A stretch of 11,942 bases of DNA, taken from contig JAMCTA010000016.1 of the NCBI GenBank assembly GCA_023381895.1, positions 1-11,942 of the forward strand, read 5' to 3'. This DNA is from Chloroflexota bacterium (GTDB lineage: Bacteria; Chloroflexota; UBA4733). A program made the translations under genes and the position numbers. A model generated the notes under the pieces. The model was not told where the DNA came from. It did not search any database and saw only the letters and a list, made by a program, of their open reading frames with translations. Positions 7,912-11,942 of the stretch are shown here, in pieces (position 1 is the stretch's first letter; every line of letters begins with the position of its first letter).

Positions 7912-8154
7912 CTACAACGCGGGTATCGCAGGCCTGGTGGCCCTGACACTTGCGCTCCAAAACGCTCGACGCAGTCGTGCCCGCTCATGTTCCAGCCGCG
8001 ACCGCAACCAGGCGTTCAGTTCAGCATCACCGACGTCCTCGGCATCGTAGTAGCAGGTGGGTTGGATGGTGATCGCCTGAAACCCAGCCGCTGCAAGGAG
8101 ACGCTCATATTCGTCTCGCGGCAGCGCTTCGATCTGACTAGGCAGGTGCCGCGG
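7912..8154 (-). pseudogene. C-terminal remnant of an arsenite-methyltransferase-like (ArsM) protein
   Basis: Reading the minus strand from 8154 down to a TAG at 7912-7914 gives 80 uninterrupted codons. Their product looks like the end of an ArsM-type SAM methyltransferase. It has LPRDEYERLLAAAGFQAITI (codons 11-30), then QPTCYYDAEDV, a charged helix, and the closing AFWSASVRATRP, matching the usual ...SAxVRAxKP ending. The SAM-binding domain is absent. No ATG or GTG occurs in the frame, and the first TTG is too late to be useful. The fragment starts directly after the TAG stop of the upstream SPW gene and in the same frame, so it could only be made by read-through. I infer the tail of a gene whose front was lost when the SPW genes arrived or rearranged. 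Family assignment rests on memory of the motif pattern. Confidence 0.55.
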
Positions 8155-8394
8155 CTACTCGGCCTGCGCCTTCGCTGCCCGGAGCGCGTCCTGCAGCGAC
8201 ATCGCTACGTAGCCGACAAAGCCGGTGAGCGACAGACCAACCACAAGGATGGCCACGACCAGATCGTTCTTTGTCGCCAGGGTCCAGTCTGCTCCAACCT
8301 GCTGATAGCCAATCACAAAAGGAGCGTACATGAGCCACAGCCCGGCGATAAGCGTCACCACCAGCGTGACAATCCCGAGAGAAACGGTGCGCAT
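8155..8394 (-). CDS. Small SPW-like membrane protein, second copy
   Basis: This 79-residue protein has two transmembrane helices (about 5-30 and 45-65). Its motif GLWLMYAPFVIGY (18-30) is like the SPW repeat family, followed by GADW and TKND. Over the first 60 positions it is identical to the upstream paralogue at about 26 positions without gaps. It ends in a short charged tail. The ATG lies only three bases after the stop of the first copy, and its ribosome binding site (GGGAGG) lies inside the end of that gene, so the two are surely translated from one mRNA. The function of the family is unknown. The stop is TAG and the frame stays open for 80 more codons (see the methyltransferase remnant). 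Confidence 0.8.
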   Translation of the reverse strand: MRTVSLGIVTLVVTLIAGLWLMYAPFVIGYQQVGADWTLATKNDLVVAILVVGLSLTGFVGYVAMSLQDALRAAKAQAE

Positions 8395-8397
8395 CGC

Positions 8398-8874
8398 CTA
8401 TTTTCCTCCCTCTTGTTGTGTCACAGGCGCGGCTGCCGCGCCCCGGCCGTTCGCCGATACAGTCGGTGTCGTACCTTGCCCCTGGCTCGCACGCCGCTCC
8501 GCAATGTCCGCCAGCAGCGCCGTCGCCATCGGTAAGAGCACGCGCTCTAGGTCACTGGTCGATGCAGCAGGTCGTGCACCAGGCATCGCCGCCATTGCCG
8601 GTTGTGCTTCCGGTGCTGGCACGGGCTGCGGTGCCGGGTGCGGCTTGATGACACCCACTCGACGCAGCTCAGCCACGACAGATCGCGTGAAGAGCGCCAC
8701 GCCGAGCAACGACACCAGCGCGATCCCAAGCCCCATCCAGAAGTCATTCTTCGTGCTGTCAGCCCAGTTCGCTCCCCCTCGCTGATAGCCAAAGGCAAAC
8801 GGAGCTAACATGAGCCATAGTCCAGCCACGGACACCAGGAAGCTGAACACTGCTCCCCACATATACTTTCTCAT
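8398..8874 (-). CDS. SPW-like membrane protein with proline-rich cytoplasmic tail, first copy
   Basis: The 158-residue protein has two transmembrane helices (about 7-30 and 45-64) with the SPW-like motif GLWLMLAPFAFGY (18-30) and TKND (41-44). A Pro/Ala-rich linker (78-104) and a predicted amphipathic helix (about 106-130, DLERVLLPMATALLADIAERR) follow. A low-complexity Gly/Ala/Gln end closes it. The tail is missing from the second copy. The basic residues after helix 2 suggest the tail is cytoplasmic. I chose the ATG at 8874, preceded at moderate distance by AAAGG. A start at 8931 would add 19 residues unlike the paralogue's N-terminus, and the second copy begins MR at the matching point. 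The gene is 108 bases downstream of the exporter on the same strand. Function unknown. Confidence 0.8.
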   Translation of the reverse strand: MRKYMWGAVFSFLVSVAGLWLMLAPFAFGYQRGGANWADSTKNDFWMGLGIALVSLLGVALFTRSVVAELRRVGVIKPHPAPQPVPAPEAQPAMAAMPGARPAASTSDLERVLLPMATALLADIAERRASQGQGTTPTVSANGRGAAAAPVTQQEGGK

Positions 8875-8918
8875 CGTCACGCGCCTTTCTAGACGCTTCC
8901 TTCCACAGTCACCGGGAG

Positions 8919-8939
8919 GAGGCAGGACCACTCTGCCTC
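8919..8939 (-). terminator. Possible hairpin between exporter and SPW genes
   Basis: GAGGCAG and CTGCCTC form a perfect 7-base stem around a 7-base loop in the 108-base gap. There is no T-run after it on either strand, so it is not a standard intrinsic terminator. It could partly uncouple the SPW genes from the exporter or stabilise an mRNA end. Confidence 0.25.
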
Positions 8940-8982
8940 ACGAGAAAGTGCACGCTCGTCCCCTACGATAGCCGCTCCTTTC

Positions 8983-10923
8983 TCACAACACCATCGCCGG
9001 CTCGACCGAAGGCTCGACTGCATCAGGAGGAGTTCCAGGCTGATCCCCTCCTGATGCGTAGGTCGCGAGCAGGCTCACGGCGAGGGGCTCGACTATCTCG
9101 GCGGCCACAGCCCGGCCCCGTTCCTCGTCCGACCATTCGCGCGGCAACTCACCATTGGCTAGGGCGGAAAGCTGGTAGAGGAGCGTTGGATCGGCATCAG
9201 GACGCTGCGCCTCCCGTGAGATGATCGCGAAGGCGACACCCAAGACACCTGCCGTGCGCTGGCTGCTCGCGGCACCCTGTATCTGTGCAGAAGGCTGCAC
9301 GCTGTTGGACCGGCGCAGTGGCAGCTCTGGGAGGAAGATGGCGACCAGCGTCGAGGCCAGTACGATGAATAGCCCGATGCCAAAGACGTGCGCGATCGCA
9401 TTGGCGAGCGACATGCGTAGTGCATGGTCGAACAGCGCGAAGAGCTGTGCTCCGCCAGGAAGCTTGTCGAAAGCAGCCTGGATGGCATCCTTGGCCTGCG
9501 GACTCACTAGTGCCTGCGCATTGATGCTCTGGCTACCCAGCGAGCTCTTCGCCATGGCCTGCTGAATCTGCACGGGCACATTCATCTTCAGCTGGGCCGA
9601 GAGCTGCGAGTTCAGAAAGCTCCCCATGATCGCTGTGCCGATAGTGCCACCGATGCTGCGGAAGAACTGGACGCCGGACGTGACTACACCCAGACGGTTC
9701 AGCGGCGCCGCATTCTGCACTGCAATCGTGAAGACCGGGAACGTGATGCCAAGACCGAGGCCAACGAAGATCATGTTGCGAATGGTCTCAGCATTCGTCG
9801 TGTTGACATCCTGGCGGCTCAGTAGGAACAAGCCAAACGCCATGACCAAGGGACCGAGGATTCCGAGGATTCGGTAGCGCTCCGTCCGCTGAATGATCTG
9901 ACCACCCAGGACGCTCGCTATGATCACGCCGATCATCATTGGCGTCAAAACTTGACCACTTTCCATTGGTGTTGAACCGATGACGCCCTGGATGAACAGT
10001 GGAATATACAGGATGGTTCCGAACATGCCAAAACCCGTCGCGAAGACCGCGAGTGACGACACTGTGAAGGTGCGATCCTTGAAGAGGTCCAAGGGCAAGA
10101 TGGGAGCTACCGCCTTCAACTCGACGATGCAGAAGGTCACAGCCATGACCGCTGCCAGGCCAAAGGCGACGAGCACCTGAGCGCTCGTCCAGGAATACTG
10201 GCCACCGGCCCAGGTAAAGCCGAGCAACAGCGGCACGAGGGCCGCGGTAATCGTCGCAGCACCAAGGTAGTCGATCTTCTGATCACCGTGATGCGCCCGG
10301 ATCACCGGCATCGTCGAAATGAGGACAGCAAGCGCGATTGCGCCAACCGGCAAGTTGATGTAGAAGACCCAGCGCCAGTTAAGATTGTCCGTGATGTAGC
10401 CGCCCAATGTCGGCCCTATGACGCTGGCGATCCCGAACACCGCACCGAAGAGCCCCTGCACCTGGCCGCGCCTGGCCGGCGGGAAGAGATCACCGACGAT
10501 TGCGAAGGAGTTGGCTTGCATGATACCGGCGCCGATGCCTTGCAAGCCACGGAAGAGCACAAGCTGGTTCATACCATCACCGATGAGTGGCAGTGAGCTC
10601 ACCTCACCGGAGGCACCGGAGAGCGCCGACCCGGATAAGAAGATGAAGATGCCGACGACGTAGAACCACTTACGGCCAAACTGGTCACCCAGCTTGCCGA
10701 CTATCGGCACACTGATCGTGCTCGTGATGAGATACGCCGTCACGACCCAAGAGTAGCGATCTAGACCACCGAGATCGGCAATGATCCGCGGCATCGCTGT
10801 GCCCACGATTGTCTGGTCCAGCGCACCGAGCAGCAGCCCGAGCATAAGCCCCAGCACGACGAAGTTGCGCGTTCGTGTAGGCAGCTCACTAAACGAGCGT
10901 AGCGGGCTATACGCCACCGCCAT
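8983..10923 (-). CDS. MFS multidrug exporter, DHA2 (14-TM, EmrB/QacA) family
   Basis: The 646-residue protein shows the DHA2 signatures. These are LDQTIVGTAMPRI with the membrane Asp36 in helix 1, motif A GKLGDQFGRK (76-85) between helices 2 and 3, and the antiporter motif C GPTLGGYI (170-177) in helix 5. About fourteen hydrophobic segments span 20-535. A large loop of about 75 residues (roughly 440-510) precedes the last helix. The C-terminus carries an extra soluble tail of ~108 residues (539-646), longer than usual, with an acidic Pro-rich end. It should export toxic or lipophilic compounds using the proton gradient. I chose the ATG at 10923 because GAGAGGAGGG ends six bases upstream; the GTG two codons earlier abuts that site. 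It lies 73 bases after marR on the same strand. A weak extra promoter (TTGACT 10995-11000, TATGAT 10974-10979, spacer 15) may lie in the gap. Confidence 0.93.
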   Translation of the reverse strand: MAVAYSPLRSFSELPTRTRNFVVLGLMLGLLLGALDQTIVGTAMPRIIADLGGLDRYSWVVTAYLITSTISVPIVGKLGDQFGRKWFYVVGIFIFLSGSALSGASGEVSSLPLIGDGMNQLVLFRGLQGIGAGIMQANSFAIVGDLFPPARRGQVQGLFGAVFGIASVIGPTLGGYITDNLNWRWVFYINLPVGAIALAVLISTMPVIRAHHGDQKIDYLGAATITAALVPLLLGFTWAGGQYSWTSAQVLVAFGLAAVMAVTFCIVELKAVAPILPLDLFKDRTFTVSSLAVFATGFGMFGTILYIPLFIQGVIGSTPMESGQVLTPMMIGVIIASVLGGQIIQRTERYRILGILGPLVMAFGLFLLSRQDVNTTNAETIRNMIFVGLGLGITFPVFTIAVQNAAPLNRLGVVTSGVQFFRSIGGTIGTAIMGSFLNSQLSAQLKMNVPVQIQQAMAKSSLGSQSINAQALVSPQAKDAIQAAFDKLPGGAQLFALFDHALRMSLANAIAHVFGIGLFIVLASTLVAIFLPELPLRRSNSVQPSAQIQGAASSQRTAGVLGVAFAIISREAQRPDADPTLLYQLSALANGELPREWSDEERGRAVAAEIVEPLAVSLLATYASGGDQPGTPPDAVEPSVEPAMVL

Positions 10924-10996
10924 CAGCACCCTCCTCTCATAGCAACGGGTATTCTCACACTAATCTTCCTATAATCATATATAAAGTTGTGTGGAG

Positions 10997-11506
10997 TCAA
11001 AGTCGACTTTCCACTACGATAGTATCCTCGTGGTCATTGCCGTCCCTCCGATTCTTCCCAAAGGCAGCCGACTGCTCGAACTGGAGCAGTGCCTGCACGA
11101 GCTGCTCCCGCTGCTCAGCGCTCAATGGGGAGAGTAGGTGGCGTGCCCCCTCAAGTAGCACACTCACCCCCTCCCGCATCATTTCACGCCCCGCCGTGGT
11201 CGGTGTCAGCAGCACAGCGCGCCGGTCCCCAGGATCCTGATGACGCTCCACGAGGCCACGAGCAACGAGCCCATCGATCAAGCTCGACATCGCTGACATC
11301 CCCACGTGGTGCCAGCGCGCCAGCTCGCTGGGCTGCGCCTTCTGGTGACACAGGTAATCCAGCACGAACAGCTGCTGCGGCGTCAAACCCGCCGCAGCTA
11401 AACGCCGGAGAGCGGTCGACGAGATCTCCGACCAGGCTCGCCGTATGACACGCAACAAGACAGCCTCGGGGGAGGAGCCATCGAGCAATTCTTCATCGAC
11501 AATCAT
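10997..11506 (-). CDS. MarR-family transcriptional regulator
   Basis: The 169-residue protein has the MarR winged-helix fold. A dimerisation helix lies near the N-terminus (15-38). The helix-turn-helix region spans about 42-88 (LTPQQLFVLDYL, then PSELARWHHVGMSAMSSLIDGLVARG). The wing is DPGDRRAVLLTPTTAG (about 92-107), with the family's Asp-x-x-Asp-Arg-Arg signature. C-terminal helices (108-145) complete the dimer interface, and a charged 25-residue tail follows. Such proteins usually repress themselves and an adjacent pump and are released by small phenolic or lipophilic ligands. The start is supported by GAGGGG seven to eight bases upstream of the ATG. The gene directly precedes the MFS exporter and is probably its regulator. 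Its promoter carries an inverted repeat. Confidence 0.92.
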   Translation of the reverse strand: MIVDEELLDGSSPEAVLLRVIRRAWSEISSTALRRLAAAGLTPQQLFVLDYLCHQKAQPSELARWHHVGMSAMSSLIDGLVARGLVERHQDPGDRRAVLLTPTTAGREMMREGVSVLLEGARHLLSPLSAEQREQLVQALLQFEQSAAFGKNRRDGNDHEDTIVVESRL

Positions 11507-11525
11507 TGCTCATCCCCTCTAACTA

Positions 11526-11566
11526 ATTGACTACTGTATTATACGTCAATCGAACTATTTGGTCAA
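11526..11566 (-). promoter_or_regulatory. marR promoter with overlapping operator-like inverted repeat
   Basis: On the minus strand, TTGACC (11561-11566) and a perfect TATAAT (11538-11543) are separated by 17 bases, a near-consensus sigma-70 type promoter. ATTGAC and GTCAAT form an inverted repeat (11526-11550) that encloses the -10 box, and a nested GTAT-A-ATAC sits within it. An operator here would block RNA polymerase, as expected for an autorepressing MarR. Confidence 0.7.
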
Positions 11567-11758
11567 CGCAGCACTAACCAGATCATAAACACCCTGCACC
11601 AGCTTCATCCCCCTAAGTAAGCCCGCCCCCACATCGCCGTACCGTTCTGCACAGCGTCAGATAAGAGCATCACCACCACCCGAGCTTGCACCGCTGGTTG
11701 CAACACGTACACTGTGAGCTTCGCTCTCCACCACAGCCCACACAACGCCGCCCGGTTG

Positions 11759-11787
11759 TTGACAAGGAGACACCATCCGGTTAGGCT
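11759..11787 (+). promoter_or_regulatory. Putative promoter of the riboswitch-controlled gene
   Basis: A consensus TTGACA (11759-11764) is followed after 17 bases by TAGGCT (11782-11787), a weak -10 of the type common in high-GC bacteria. Transcription would begin near 11794, just before the riboswitch, which fits well. The stretch 11567-11758 upstream shows no gene I can support. Confidence 0.5.
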
Positions 11788-11800
11788 CCAGAGGACAGCG

Positions 11801-11925
11801 GAAGACGACGCCGAATCCATCGCAGGTGCGATGGAGCGGGGGAACCAGTTTCTGGGGTGAGTCCGGCGCAAGCCGGTAGGGTAGCTTTCAAGCCCGAACC
11901 CGTCAGCTAACCTCGTAGGCAGTAG
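11801..11925 (+). promoter_or_regulatory. Cyclic di-AMP riboswitch (ydaO/yuaA type)
   Basis: The conserved blocks of this riboswitch occur in order. They are GCCGAATCC (about 11810-11818), GGGGGAACCA (11838-11847), GGGGTGA (11854-11860), GGTAGGGTAGCTTT (11875-11888), and CCCGAACCCGTCAGCTAA followed by CCTCGTAGGC (11893-11920). Two hairpins are clear: CCATCGC with GCGATGG (11817-11834, 4-base loop) and CCGGC-GCAA-GCCGG (11863-11876), a perfect GNRA hairpin. The terminal helix can pair GCC near 11810 with GGC at 11918. In known cases c-di-AMP binding turns the downstream gene off. Targets are typically cell-wall hydrolases, resuscitation-promoting-factor-like proteins or K+/osmolyte transporters. 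The controlled gene lies right of the window. Confidence 0.88.
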
Positions 11926-11942
11926 GAAGCCGTTCCGCCGTG

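Noticed and set aside
7987..8535. 182-codon plus-strand frame opposite the remnant and the SPW genes
   Set aside because: Arg/His/Pro-rich product without domains; the minus strand has paired paralogues and a recognisable methyltransferase tail.
11605..11871. 88-codon minus-strand frame at the right end
   Set aside because: It runs through the riboswitch and its promoter, has no ribosome binding site I trust and no recognisable protein feature.

Overview
The window is about 12 kb of bacterial DNA of moderately high GC. It carries eight intact protein genes, two gene remnants and one riboswitch. I saw no tRNA, rRNA, CRISPR array or insertion sequence. The mix of a zinc-ribbon PrsW protease, SPW-type membrane proteins, a Tat lipoprotein beta-propeller, a membrane-anchored molybdopterin oxidoreductase and an Actinobacteria/Chloroflexi-like c-di-AMP riboswitch suggests Chloroflexota, perhaps Ktedonobacteria. 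This is inference from gene content, not a phylogenetic result.

Left block (1-3914). A two-domain alpha/beta hydrolase (203-1372, minus) is transcribed away from a multi-pass membrane protein that ends in a sulfite-oxidase-type molybdopterin domain (1659-3365, plus). A small putative two-helix membrane protein follows (3465-3914, plus). The first ~105 bases look like a decayed, inverted partial copy of the hydrolase: 22 bases at the window edge are an exact inverted match to its codons 32-38.

Middle block (4010-7914). A PrsW-family intramembrane protease with an N-terminal zinc ribbon (minus) lies divergent to a Tat-exported lipoprotein beta-propeller with SPDG/YVTN-like repeats. The propeller is followed by a GH130 glycoside phosphorylase/hydrolase (both plus). 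Just past the GH130 gene, on the minus strand, is the C-terminal end of an arsenite-methyltransferase-like protein with no start codon.

Right block (8155-11942). Four minus-strand genes lie in a row: a MarR-family regulator with a near-consensus promoter overlapped by an inverted repeat, a 14-TM DHA2-type MFS drug exporter, and two tandem paralogous SPW-like membrane proteins. The MarR-exporter pair is a classic repressor-pump arrangement; the SPW pair may be a separate unit. At the right edge, pointing out of the window on the plus strand, is a well-conserved c-di-AMP (ydaO/yuaA) riboswitch with a plausible promoter. The gene it controls is outside the window.

Nothing here is clearly an undescribed multi-gene system. 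The best leads are the methyltransferase remnant in frame behind a TAG stop, the SPW duplication next to the pump, the 11-of-12 sequence match between the marR and propeller promoter regions, the edge riboswitch, and the decayed hydrolase copy.
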